Of a stretch of 64,000 nucleotides of DNA, positions 8,532-17,222 are shown piece by piece. Below the pieces are notes generated by a model. It saw only the letters and a program-made list of their open reading frames with translations. It did not search any database and was not told where the DNA came from. The position numbers were made by a program, and so were the translations under genes. The number at the start of each line of letters is the position of its first letter. Position 1 is the first letter of the stretch. The stretch comes from Saltatorellus ferox (GTDB lineage: Bacteria > Planctomycetota > UBA1135 > GCA-002686595). The DNA is taken from the NCBI GenBank assembly GCA_007751475.1, contig CP036434.1, positions 558,001 to 622,000 on the forward strand, read 5' to 3'.

Positions 8532-8779
8532 ACCTCCTTCAGCGCCTCTCTTCAGCATCTCCCTTCAGCATCTCCCTCTGGGACCTCTTTCTGGGGCCTC
8601 TTTCTGGGACGCATGCCGAAAACCCCCGCTGCGGGACGGATTCCAGGGTCATTGCGTTAGACGGACTTTGTCCTAAAAGGGGAACAGCTGCGGCCTTGCG
8701 CTCCGGACTTCCAAAGGCGGGTAGTTTGAAGTGTGGGGAGCGCGTCGCTCGCCCGGAACTACTGCCCAACTTCGCCGTC

Positions 8780-9229
8780 ATGAGCCAGCAACCGTCCGAA
8801 CCCTTCAAGAACTCCGATCTCGAGTCGCCCGAGTACCGCGAGCGCCTGATGCGCAAGCTGAACACCTTGATCGCCGTCCTCGAAGTGGCCAGCGCCAAGG
8901 TCGATCGCTCCCTCGACGGACCCGGCGCGGACATCGATCGGCTGGCCAAGATTCGTACCAACCTGACCAGCACCCTCGAGGTCTGCCGCCGTGCCCGCAA
9001 GGCGCTGGAGCGCCGTGAGGAACTGCCGGAGGGCCTTCCCGAGAACCTCGCCGAGGTCGTCCGCGCCGCTGGTCGAAACCGCATCGAGCCCAAGCGCCTT
9101 CCGATCGGATCTGGCGCCGAGATGTCCTCGATCGAAGAGCGTCGCCGCTTCGAGCGCATGGGGCGCATCGGTCGCGAGGAACTCGAGAGCGTCGACCTCG
9201 ACGATCTCGCCTCGAAGCTCCAGGGTTGA
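8780..9229 (+). CDS. Small hypothetical helical protein
   Basis: The 149-residue protein is charged, predicted to be mostly helical, and has no signal peptide or membrane segment. The first 75 residues (RLMRKLNTLIAVLEVASAKV and onwards) look like a coiled coil or four-helix unit. The C-terminus has a basic stretch and an acidic end (ESVDLDDLASKLQG). I do not recognise the family. The region upstream (8532-8612) contains imperfect 13-bp direct repeats (CTTCAGCATCTCC twice) and related CTCTTTCTGGG copies. The ATG at 8780 gives the best-looking start. Confidence 0.5.
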   Translation: MSQQPSEPFKNSDLESPEYRERLMRKLNTLIAVLEVASAKVDRSLDGPGADIDRLAKIRTNLTSTLEVCRRARKALERREELPEGLPENLAEVVRAAGRNRIEPKRLPIGSGAEMSSIEERRRFERMGRIGREELESVDLDDLASKLQG

Positions 9230-9390
9230 TCTCGAACTGACTCGCCTGGCGGTTCCGGATGGGACGGCCGCCGAGTTCTCGGGCTGTCTTCTCTCCACGT
9301 AGTCCGAGGGAGCCGCTACTCTCACCATGACCGGGCGCCGCAGGGCGCGCGGTCATTGTCATTTTAGCGCTCCCCGAAGCCCGACTTGCC

Positions 9391-10818
9391 GTGCAGTTCA
9401 ACTCCTGGGTCTTCCCGCTCTTCTTCGCGATCGTCTACGCCGTGTACCTGGCGCTGGGTTCGCGCCGCTATCGCGTGCAGAACGCGTGGCTGCTCGCGGC
9501 GAGCTACGTGTTCTACGGGTACTGGGACCCGAGGTTCCTGGCTCTGCTGGCGCTCTCGACGGGGATCGACTTCGTCATTGGCAGGAAGCTCGAAGCCTCG
9601 AACGACGAGAAGCGGCGCAAGTGGCTCGTCACGCTCTCGGTCGTCGTCAACCTCGGAATCCTCGCGTCCTTCAAGTACTTCGGCTTCTTCATCGATAGCG
9701 CCGCGGTCTTCCTGAACGCCATCGGTTTCGAGGCTCACATGCCGACGCTGCGCCTCGTGCTTCCGGTCGGGATCAGCTTCTACACGTTCCAGACGCTGAG
9801 TTACTCGATCGACGTGTACCGCCGGCGCATGCCCGCGACGAACGATCTCCTGGGCTTTGGACTCTTCGTCAGCTTCTTCCCGCAGCTCGTCGCGGGACCG
9901 ATCGAGCGCGCGTCGCGGCTCATGCCCCAGATCGAAGCGCCGCGCCGGGTCACCGCGGGCAAGGTCCAGTCGGGGATCTGGCTGCTCATCTGGGGCTACT
10001 TCAAGAAAACGGTGATCGCGGACCAGGCGGCGCTGGTCGCGAACCCGATGTTCGCGGAGGGAGCGTGGCAAGAGCTTCACGGACTCGAGCCCTTCGTGGC
10101 GGTGCTGGGTTTCACGATCCACATCTACTGCGATTTCTCGGGCTACACCGACATCGCACGGGGGCTCGCGAAGCTGCTCGGCTTCGAGTTCCTCCTCAAC
10201 TTCAGGCTGCCCTACCTCGCGACCGGCCCGAGCGACTTCTGGGCCCGATGGCACGTCAGTCTCTCCACCTGGCTGCGCGACTACCTCTACATCCCGCTGG
10301 GCGGCAACCGGGGCTCCCGCTTCAAGACCTATCGGAACATGTTCATGGTCATGGCGCTGGGTGGACTCTGGCACGGGGCGGCCTGGCCGTACGTGCTCTG
10401 GGGGAGCTACCACGGCGTGCTTCTCGTACTGGAACGTGTGATTCTCGATGTGAGTGGCAAGAACGCGAACGATCGCGACTACGGACTTCGAGGTGAGTGG
10501 GTGCGCATCGTTCTGTTCTGGATCCCGATGCTGATCGGCATGGCGATCGTTCGCTGCGACTCGGTGGATCAATTCTGGCACATGATGACTCACCAGTCGT
10601 TCGAGCTCACGGACACCGCGCGCGCAGGACTCTTGACCTACGCCTACTTCAGCTGGCCGCTCGTGTTGATTCAGCTGGCCCAGCACTTCTCGAAGGACTT
10701 GCTCGTGCCGCTGCGCTTGCCCGTGATCGGGCGCTCCCTGCTGCTGGCCGCCATGATCCTTGCCATGATGGTGTTCGGCGTGCGCGAGCCCGTCGAGTTC
10801 TTCTACTTCCAGTTCTGA
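9391..10818 (+). CDS. MBOAT family O-acyltransferase (AlgI/PatA-like)
   Basis: This 475-residue polytopic membrane protein carries the MBOAT signature. It has FWARWHVSLSTWLRDYLYIP around residues 283-302 and the catalytic His in GGLWHGAAW (His328). The N-terminal NAWLLAASYVFYGYWDPRF and the middle IYCDFSGYTDIARGLA are also typical of the AlgI branch, which passes acyl groups across the membrane to a polysaccharide or cell-wall polymer. The start is the GTG at 9391, immediately before the first hydrophobic segment. The next gene, 12 bp on, encodes an SGNH-fold membrane-anchored protein, the usual periplasmic partner. Together they probably acetylate an extracellular glycan. Confidence 0.93.
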   Translation: MQFNSWVFPLFFAIVYAVYLALGSRRYRVQNAWLLAASYVFYGYWDPRFLALLALSTGIDFVIGRKLEASNDEKRRKWLVTLSVVVNLGILASFKYFGFFIDSAAVFLNAIGFEAHMPTLRLVLPVGISFYTFQTLSYSIDVYRRRMPATNDLLGFGLFVSFFPQLVAGPIERASRLMPQIEAPRRVTAGKVQSGIWLLIWGYFKKTVIADQAALVANPMFAEGAWQELHGLEPFVAVLGFTIHIYCDFSGYTDIARGLAKLLGFEFLLNFRLPYLATGPSDFWARWHVSLSTWLRDYLYIPLGGNRGSRFKTYRNMFMVMALGGLWHGAAWPYVLWGSYHGVLLVLERVILDVSGKNANDRDYGLRGEWVRIVLFWIPMLIGMAIVRCDSVDQFWHMMTHQSFELTDTARAGLLTYAYFSWPLVLIQLAQHFSKDLLVPLRLPVIGRSLLLAAMILAMMVFGVREPVEFFYFQF

Positions 10819-10830
10819 TCCGAGCCCGCC

Positions 10831-11871
10831 ATGTCGCAACCACATGAACGCCTCGCGGACGAACGCGAGCACGAATCCTCGGGTGGCAAGGTCGCGCTGA
10901 TGCTCGCGCTGGCGGTCGCGCTCGTCTTCGGGGTGAACGCATGGGCGATCCGCAGGTCGCCGGCGTCAGAGCGAACCTACGACGGCCTGATGGTGGCCAC
11001 CAAGTGGGAGCTTGCTTCCGAAGGAGCGCCCGCTGGCGGGGTGATCATCGTTGGCGACTCCGGCGGCAACTTCGGCGTGAACGCGGCGGTTCTCGGCAGC
11101 GAACTGGGTGTGCCTGCGGTCAACCTTTGCACCTACGGCCGGTTCCTCATGACGGGCGCGCGCTGGCTGCTCGACAGGTCGGTAGAAACCGCCGAGGCGC
11201 CTCCCGGTCTCGTACTTGTGATCGTGGGAAGTCAGACCCTGGTCAAGGTCTCGGATGGCTTCACGTTCGCGCAGGTGCCGGTGTCCCTTTCGACCGCCGC
11301 GGCGGGCAGCGCGCGTCTTGACGCGGCCTATCTCGCTGAGTTCGCCGTGTCCCGCGCCTTCCCCCTCTTCACCCAGTCCGTGACCTTCGCGGCGTTGATT
11401 CGAGGCAAGGCCCAGGTCGTCGAGCCGGCGAAAATGCCGATCGCGGCCGACGGGACCGCGTCCTTCCTGGCGAGCAATCCGGACGGGATTCCGTCGAACG
11501 TGGAGAAGAAGGTCCTCCCCGAGATCCGTGCCTTCCAGGGGCCAATTCCCCGTATCAGCGACCGGGCGGCCATCGAGCGAATGATCCAGGACGCCGACTC
11601 CCGTGGCTATGACCTCGTGTTCGTCGACGGGCCGATCTGGGAGGGACTTGTCGACCATCCCGAGCAGGTCGAACTCATGCGTCAGTTCCACGATTACATC
11701 GACGCCATCTGCGCGACATCGGAGCGCGCCTGGCACCTGCCCGGGCCGCAGCAGACCTTCGTGAAGGAGGATATGGAGAATCCCTTCCACCTGATGCCTC
11801 CTGCGGCGCGACGTTTCACCTCGGAACTCGGTCGGAGATTGAAGGCGCTCGGGTTACCGCGATCGATCTGA
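10831..11871 (+). CDS. AlgJ/AlgX-like SGNH-fold protein, probable partner of the MBOAT acyltransferase
   Basis: The 346-residue protein has a single N-terminal membrane anchor (about residues 20-40) and an outer domain. That domain contains an SGNH-type nucleophile block, VIIVGDSGGNFG (Ser77), and near the end NPFHLMPPAARRFTSELG, whose His may be the catalytic one. Overall similarity to known AlgX/AlgJ families is weak by eye. The tight spacing (12 bp) behind the MBOAT gene supports the pairing, in which the polytopic protein supplies acyl groups and this one places them on the polymer. Weight rests mostly on the block I motif and the neighbour. Confidence 0.7.
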   Translation: MSQPHERLADEREHESSGGKVALMLALAVALVFGVNAWAIRRSPASERTYDGLMVATKWELASEGAPAGGVIIVGDSGGNFGVNAAVLGSELGVPAVNLCTYGRFLMTGARWLLDRSVETAEAPPGLVLVIVGSQTLVKVSDGFTFAQVPVSLSTAAAGSARLDAAYLAEFAVSRAFPLFTQSVTFAALIRGKAQVVEPAKMPIAADGTASFLASNPDGIPSNVEKKVLPEIRAFQGPIPRISDRAAIERMIQDADSRGYDLVFVDGPIWEGLVDHPEQVELMRQFHDYIDAICATSERAWHLPGPQQTFVKEDMENPFHLMPPAARRFTSELGRRLKALGLPRSI

Positions 11872-12111
11872 GAACTATCCTCATCCGTTCATCGAACCGC
11901 GTCGCCAGCACGTCCAGACGGCGCCATGGCGACGCAGTTTGAGGAATGATCCAGGGAAAGGGTACTGTTCCGAGGCAGCTCGGGCACCTTCGCGGTGGCA
12001 TCGCCTTTTGCGGTTCAGATCGTGGAGAGCCCGTCCGATCTCCTCTCCGTAGGACGGCAGAGGGCCACGGTTCCAGTCGGAGCGGTGGGCCGTGGTCTAC
12101 ACTCAAGGGGA

Positions 12112-13719
12112 ATGCGAAACGGAAGCTTCATGAATGCTCGGTTCTGGGCAGCGCTGATTGCGGGGTGCGCCTCTGCGGCGCCTTCGCTGGGTTCCCCTTC
12201 GCCGGGTGCTCACGCGAATGTGGGCACTCTCGCCAGCGGCACCCAGGGCCTCGCGCCCGGTGCCAGCGTCCTCGTGGGAGTCACCACCTGGAGAACCTCC
12301 TCGCTGGCCGTGACCCAGCTCAAGGCCGGTCTCTCGCCTGACCAGGGTCTTTCGCACTCGGCCGTGTCCGAGGGTGCCCTGCCCGGTGGCGTCATGTCGC
12401 AAGCTCTTCTGGCGGTCACGCCGAGGGCGGACGATCTGCCGATACCTGGTGAGCCCGCAGCGGCTCAGGCGTATGGACCGCTGATCGCTCATTCGATGGT
12501 CCCCGGAACCAACGTCACGATCGTGGCGTCGCGGGGATCGAAGACGGAGGCTCGCAGGGTCCACGCGCTTCGTCAGGAGCGCGGTAAGCTCGTGACCTGG
12601 GTCAGGTTGCCGTTCACCCAGCTCCCAGAAGCCGCGTTCGTCCTCGACGGCCAGCGAACCCTGTATCTCTGTCCGGCCCAAGGCGGGAAGACGGACATCG
12701 TCCTCTTGGACCACTCGGGCACCGAGATCGTGCGCCAGTCGCTCGAGGCGCTTCTGCCTCCTGGGGTTCGGCGCAGTGAGGTTCCCGCTTCGCTCATGCC
12801 GACGCCCACCGGCGCGTCCCTCGGCGTTCCGCTGCTTTCCGGATCCATGGCCCTGGTCGAGCTAGGAGTCGATCATCGACCGGGTACCAGCCCGTCGGAA
12901 TTCGAGGTCTGCTCGGTCATTCTTTCGGACAAGTATGCCTGCGGAGTCGAGGCATGGCTGGAGCAGGCGCGCCAGCTGGACCGCGCTGGCGACGCAGAGG
13001 CTGCACGCTTTGCGCTCGACGCTGCCATCGAAACCGACCCCATGGACGCGCGCGGCTATCGGGAGCTCGCCCACTTCTACCGGCGACAGGACCTCACGGC
13101 CCAGCAGCTCAACACCCTTCGGACAGGCGTGACACGGCTTCACGCCAAGGTCCTGGGCGTGGCGGACGACGACTGGCAGGTCGGCACGCCCGCTGCGCGA
13201 CTCACGCTCGACTACTTGAACGCGGCGCGGGCGACGGACGACCCGGAACTCGTCACGGACGTCATGGACCTCGCGCTCCGGCTCTACCCGTGCATGGAAC
13301 AGCTCGTGTTGACGCGGGCCGAATTCTGGATCGGGGAAGGCGAGACCACCAAGGCCATCGATTCCATCCGTGCTGCGCTGGGCCAGGTCGACCCGAACGG
13401 CGACCTCGCGGCGGCTCACCACGACGCAGGTCGATTCCTTCGTCGTAAGGGCCTGACCGAGGCGGCCCTGCACTTCTGCGAGGATGCGTACGCGCTGGGC
13501 GACCATTCCGAGTTCCTGCTGCGCGGACTGGCCGACATCTCCGTCGAGCTGAACAAGCCTGAGCGAGCCGTCGAGTGGCTCTCGCTCCTGGCGGAGCGGT
13601 GGCGCAGCGAACTGGAGAGTGTGTCGGACGGCACCCGGAACGAGCGCGCGCAGTCGCGCTTGCGCGTCCTCGAAGAAGAGATCGCGGCGCTACAGAGCGA
13701 CGTCGAGTCCTCCCGGTAA
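12112..13719 (+). CDS. Secreted protein with C-terminal TPR-like helical repeats
   Basis: The 535-residue protein has a signal peptide (NARFWAALIAGCASA). Its N-terminal half is beta-rich and unrecognised (about residues 25-270). The C-terminal half consists of helix pairs of the tetratricopeptide type (AARFALDAAIETDPMDARGY, KAIDSIRAALGQVDPNGDLA, AALHFCEDAYALGD). These usually mediate protein-protein contacts. Two starts are possible: ATG 12112 behind AAGGGGA at very short spacing, or ATG 12130 behind GGAAG at better spacing; both keep the signal peptide. The gene converges on the MoxR gene with only one base between stops. Confidence 0.65.
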   Translation: MRNGSFMNARFWAALIAGCASAAPSLGSPSPGAHANVGTLASGTQGLAPGASVLVGVTTWRTSSLAVTQLKAGLSPDQGLSHSAVSEGALPGGVMSQALLAVTPRADDLPIPGEPAAAQAYGPLIAHSMVPGTNVTIVASRGSKTEARRVHALRQERGKLVTWVRLPFTQLPEAAFVLDGQRTLYLCPAQGGKTDIVLLDHSGTEIVRQSLEALLPPGVRRSEVPASLMPTPTGASLGVPLLSGSMALVELGVDHRPGTSPSEFEVCSVILSDKYACGVEAWLEQARQLDRAGDAEAARFALDAAIETDPMDARGYRELAHFYRRQDLTAQQLNTLRTGVTRLHAKVLGVADDDWQVGTPAARLTLDYLNAARATDDPELVTDVMDLALRLYPCMEQLVLTRAEFWIGEGETTKAIDSIRAALGQVDPNGDLAAAHHDAGRFLRRKGLTEAALHFCEDAYALGDHSEFLLRGLADISVELNKPERAVEWLSLLAERWRSELESVSDGTRNERAQSRLRVLEEEIAALQSDVESSR

Positions 13720-13720
13720 G

Positions 13721-14713
13721 TCAGACCGCCGCGTCGACCGCCGCGTCCACGAGCTCCGCGAGGTCGAGTCCGCTCGCTTCGCCCTCGTAGCTCAAGATCA
13801 CGCGGTGCTTGAGCGCGGGTCGGGCGACCGCGCGAACGTCGCCTTCGGTCACGTGGAGCCTGCCCGCGATCAGTGCGCGCGCCTTCGCGGCGAGCAAGAT
13901 CGACTGCCCGGCGCGGAGGCTGGCTCCGTGCCGCACGTAGTTCTTGACGTCGTCGATGCTGGCCGGATGCGTCGGGTGCGTGCCGAGCACGATGCGCGCG
14001 ACGCTCTCGACGATCGTCGAAGGGGCAGGAATCTGTCGGACGATCTCCTGCAAGCGAAGCAGCTGGGGCTTCGTGAGGCAGACTGGAATCCGGCCGAGTC
14101 GCTCCCCGGTCGTCGCTCCGAGGATGCGCGTCAGCTCGGCCTCGCTGGGGAGCTCGATCTCCAGCTTGAAGAGGAAGCGGTCGAGCTGGGCTTCCGGGAG
14201 GGGATACGTGCCCTCCATCTCGATCGGGTTCTGGGTCGCGACGACGAAGAACGGCGCTTCGAGCGGATGGGTCGTTCCGTGCAGCGTGACCTGCGCTTCC
14301 TGCATCGCCTCGAGCAGCGCGCTCTGGGTCCGCGGGGTCGCGCGGTTGATCTCGTCGGCGAGGAGCACGTTCGTGAAGACAGGGCCGCGCTCGAAGTCGA
14401 ACGAACGGGCGCCGGACTCCTCGTGGATGCGAAGCATCCGCGTGCCGAGCACGTCGGTGGGCATCAGGTCCGGGGTGCACTGGAGCCGCTGGAAGTCGAG
14501 GTCCACGGCGTCCGATAGAGCGTGGACGAGCGTGGTCTTGCCCAGGCCTGGCGCGCCCTCGAGGAGCACGTGCCCGCCGGCGAGGAGCGCGAGGATCAGC
14601 CGCTCGACGGTCTCTGCCTGGCCGATGAAACGCTCTTCCAGGGCTTGCCGGAACGTGCGTACGGCTTCTCGGAGGTCGTGGATCTCCGTGTCGAGGGCGG
14701 AAAGGTCAGTCAC
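13721..14713 (-). CDS. MoxR family AAA+ ATPase
   Basis: This 330-residue ATPase shows Walker A GAPGLGKTT (residues 53-61), Walker B LLADEINR (117-124), sensor 1 ATQNP (159-163), and the MoxR-specific EGTYPLPEAQLDRF (167-180). The C-terminal lid (VKNYVRHGASLRAGQSIL) completes the family. MoxR ATPases act as chaperones that mature enzymes or von Willebrand factor A-domain proteins. The usual DUF58 and VWA partner genes are not next to it here, so the client is unknown. It is divergent from clpS, sharing a 113-bp promoter region. Confidence 0.93.
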   Translation of the reverse strand: MTDLSALDTEIHDLREAVRTFRQALEERFIGQAETVERLILALLAGGHVLLEGAPGLGKTTLVHALSDAVDLDFQRLQCTPDLMPTDVLGTRMLRIHEESGARSFDFERGPVFTNVLLADEINRATPRTQSALLEAMQEAQVTLHGTTHPLEAPFFVVATQNPIEMEGTYPLPEAQLDRFLFKLEIELPSEAELTRILGATTGERLGRIPVCLTKPQLLRLQEIVRQIPAPSTIVESVARIVLGTHPTHPASIDDVKNYVRHGASLRAGQSILLAAKARALIAGRLHVTEGDVRAVARPALKHRVILSYEGEASGLDLAELVDAAVDAAV

Positions 14714-14826
14714 TGGGGGTCGGGCGAGGCGTCTGGGTAGGGCCGTGGCGGGCAGGGGCCGTCACGATAGCTTCTCTCTTCCGCTCCAGGCTCGCGGACA
14801 CGGCGCTCTTCGGGCATTCTTATGGC

Positions 14827-15192
14827 ATGCGCGCGCACAACGGGCCTTGGGAACGAGGACGGCTGGAGGGAGCCGCTCCGAAAGTCATGCCGGGGACGAT
14901 CGTCCTCGACGAGCCAGAGACGGTGGACGAGGAGCGCCTCGCGCCCCTCTGGAAGGTCATCTGCCACGACGATCCGATCACGACGATGGAGTTCGTCGTG
15001 GACATGCTGACGAAGATCTTCCGCCAGCCCATGCCAAGGGCGATGGAGCTCATGCTGCGGGTCCACATGCAGGGCTCGGCGGTGATCGGCCTTTGGCCGG
15101 AGAGCGTGGCTCGGAAGAAGGTCAACCGGGCACACGCGATGGCCCGGGCCCAGCTCTTCCCGCTGACGCTTTCCCTGGAGAAGGACGAGTAG
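14827..15192 (+). CDS. clpS: ATP-dependent Clp protease adaptor ClpS
   Basis: The 121-residue protein contains the full ClpS core: WKVICHDDPITTMEFVVDML, with the His-Asp-Asp of the N-end-rule binding pocket, then MELMLRVHMQGSAVIGL and VNRAHAMARAQLFPLTLSLE. ClpS hands substrates with destabilising N-terminal residues to the ClpA/ClpC unfoldase. The start may be ATG 14827, or ATG 14887, which leaves a shorter acidic tail (MPGTIVLDEPETVDEERL) more typical of the family. No clp chaperone gene is in the window. Confidence 0.92.
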   Translation: MRAHNGPWERGRLEGAAPKVMPGTIVLDEPETVDEERLAPLWKVICHDDPITTMEFVVDMLTKIFRQPMPRAMELMLRVHMQGSAVIGLWPESVARKKVNRAHAMARAQLFPLTLSLEKDE

Positions 15193-15304
15193 CGAGCTCC
15201 CCGAGGACCGAGAGATCGGCGGGATTCCCTGCAACACCCCGCCGGGGAAGGCGCTTCTCCCATCATATGCGTCTCCTTCTCCACTCCCTGGTTCCCTCGC
15301 ACCC

Positions 15305-16528
15305 ATGAAATCCCTCTCGCTCCTCGCTCTGGCTCTCCTGGCGCCCACCGGCTCTGCCCAGCAGCTCCTCGTCGGAGGCCCCGACACGATCATCCGCCGC
15401 GCCCTCCCTGTGAGCGGAGCCTTCGACATCATCGGTGCCTGCGGCGGGATCGTGGAATCGATGGTCTCGGTCGGAGACATGACCTACATCGGGGATCGCT
15501 CCGGGATCCTCTACGTCCACGATCCGGCCGTCGGCGTGCAGTACTCGTTCAACACCCAGAACGATGCCGCCGCCCTCGCCTCCGATGGCCAGCGCCTCTT
15601 CGTGGGCGGGAGCGATGGATCGGTCGAGTGCTACGACCTCACCACCGAGTTGCTTCTCGGGACCTGGCGTGCGCCCGCCGGATTGCGTGCGCTGACTCGC
15701 GTCGGCCATGACCTCTTCGCCGCGGGCGACAGCGGCGTCGTCACCCGCGCGTCTCTCCTGGGGGGTGGAAACTTCCAGACGTTCGGCGATGCGGCGATGC
15801 CCGTCACGGCGATGACCTCGGACGGTTCGGCGCTTCTGCTTGGCTCGGCTACCGGGACGATCTCGCGTATGGATCTGGGCTTGGGTTCGATCACGGGCTC
15901 GTTCCAGATCGGGTCCGACGTGACCGCGCTCGGGATGAGCCTGGACCAGCTTCTCGTCGCCGCCGAGAGCGGAATCGTGCGCCGAGTCGATCCCGTCGAC
16001 GGCACCGTCTTCGACTCGCACGAGGTGGGCAGCAGCGTGCGCGCACTTTCGCTGACCGACGGCGTGCAGCCCGGCGTGACCTACTGCTACGGGGTGCAGT
16101 GCCCCTGCGGCAACGACGACCCGCTCGCGGGCTGCGTGAACTCCACCGGCCGCGGCGCTCGCCTCGCGCTCGCGGGAACGAGTCGCGTCTCCTCGGACGA
16201 TCTCGCTCTCTACATCACGGGCGCCCCCGCGAACTCGACGACGATCGTGTTCATGGGAGACGGCTCCGGCCTCGGAACGGTCGGAAACGGCCTGCTCTGC
16301 GTCGGTGGCTCGGTCGGCTTGCAGCGCTTCGACGCCGGCCAGACCAATGCCTTCGGCGCGTATCTCGTGGACGGTGTGGCCCAGCAGTCCATGGCTCAGT
16401 TCTCCAGCTCGTTCCAGATCACGGCCGGATCGACCTGGCACTTCCAGGCCTGGTACCGTGACAGCGGTGGGGCCTGCGGTGCCTCTTCGAACGTCACCAA
16501 CAGCTCCATCATCGGCTTCACTCAGTAG
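15305..16528 (+). CDS. Secreted beta-propeller protein with planctomycete-type C-terminal FQxWxRD module
   Basis: The 407-residue protein has a signal peptide (MKSLSLLALALLAPTGSAQQ). About 240 residues of repeating beta strands follow in WD40/PQQ style (YIGDRSGILYVHD, LFVGGSDGSVECYD, LLLGSATGTISRMD, LLVAAESGIVRRVD). The C-terminal ~140 residues begin with CPCGNDDPLAGCVNSTG, pass GLLCVGG, and finish with WHFQAWYRDSGGACG and SIIGFTQ. The same pattern ends four other secreted proteins here (genes at 20741, 22291, 38612 and 57448), so it is a movable C-terminal module, possibly for secretion or surface attachment. The function of the propeller is unknown. Confidence 0.75.
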   Translation: MKSLSLLALALLAPTGSAQQLLVGGPDTIIRRALPVSGAFDIIGACGGIVESMVSVGDMTYIGDRSGILYVHDPAVGVQYSFNTQNDAAALASDGQRLFVGGSDGSVECYDLTTELLLGTWRAPAGLRALTRVGHDLFAAGDSGVVTRASLLGGGNFQTFGDAAMPVTAMTSDGSALLLGSATGTISRMDLGLGSITGSFQIGSDVTALGMSLDQLLVAAESGIVRRVDPVDGTVFDSHEVGSSVRALSLTDGVQPGVTYCYGVQCPCGNDDPLAGCVNSTGRGARLALAGTSRVSSDDLALYITGAPANSTTIVFMGDGSGLGTVGNGLLCVGGSVGLQRFDAGQTNAFGAYLVDGVAQQSMAQFSSSFQITAGSTWHFQAWYRDSGGACGASSNVTNSSIIGFTQ

Positions 16529-17168
16529 CCTCGAGCCGCGCTGCCAGCTTCGCGAGCGCTCGCGAGAGGAGGGAGCGCGTCGCCAGCGGCGTTCGTCCCA
16601 TCTCTGCTGCCACCGCCGCATGATCGAGACCCGCGACGCGGGAGAGCAAGATCACGCGGCGGTCGTCCTCCGATAGCTCCTGGAATGCGGCCTCCACGCG
16701 TTCCAGCTCTTCGCGACTGGCGGCATTTCGGCTCGGCGTGAAGCCGCTCGCGACCTCGCGGAGGTCGCCCACCCCGTCTCCATCCCGCCCCGTCTCGCTC
16801 TGGCCTACCTCGCGCCCGGCGGCGCGCTTCGCCCGACCCCAAAAGCGTCCGCGCGTGCGGATCTTGTTCTCCGCCCTCTGCATGAGCCAGTGTCGAAAGC
16901 TCTCAGGTCCTCGATACTCGAAGCGCTTCATGTCCGCCAGCGCGTCGCCCACGATGGACTGCACCAGATCGACGCTTTCCTCACGACTCCGGAGCGCGCG
17001 GCCGAGTCGCAGTCGGACGAATCCCCGGAGCGCAGGCATGTGCTCACGCATGAGTTCTTCGAGCGCCTCGGCATCCCCGGTGCGGGCACGCGCGACGAGG
17101 TCGGCGGAAGGCTCGGGGCCCGCGGTCTCTTTCGATGGCCGTGGGTCGTGTGAGGGTTCGTTCGACAT
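16518..17168 (-). CDS. RNA polymerase sigma-70 family (ECF, planctomycete type) factor
   Basis: The 216-residue protein has sigma region 2 (LMREHMPALRGFVRLRLG, ESVDLVQSIVGDALADM, FRHWLMQRAENKIRTRGRF) and region 4 (AFQELSEDDRRVILLSRVAG, AVAAEMGRTPLATRSLLSRA). The long basic linker after the Trp-rich helix is typical of the planctomycete-expanded ECF subgroup. The start is the ATG at 17168; a much longer open frame upstream is antisense to the kinase gene. The gene is divergent from the kinase at 17223 with 54 bp between starts. Sigma/kinase pairs like this are frequent in Planctomycetota and suggest that the kinase or its signal controls this factor. Its 3' end overlaps the convergent propeller gene by 11 bp. 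Confidence 0.9.
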   Translation of the reverse strand: MSNEPSHDPRPSKETAGPEPSADLVARARTGDAEALEELMREHMPALRGFVRLRLGRALRSREESVDLVQSIVGDALADMKRFEYRGPESFRHWLMQRAENKIRTRGRFWGRAKRAAGREVGQSETGRDGDGVGDLREVASGFTPSRNAASREELERVEAAFQELSEDDRRVILLSRVAGLDHAAVAAEMGRTPLATRSLLSRALAKLAARLEATE

Positions 17169-17222
17169 GGTTGATCTAGGACGTGGCGATCGACTGGTAG
17201 GATCCGTCCGGAGACTGATCCC

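Noticed and set aside
12862..13506. Minus-strand frame antisense to the TPR-like gene
   Set aside because: A shadow frame: the plus strand has a signal peptide and helical repeats, the minus frame has neither.
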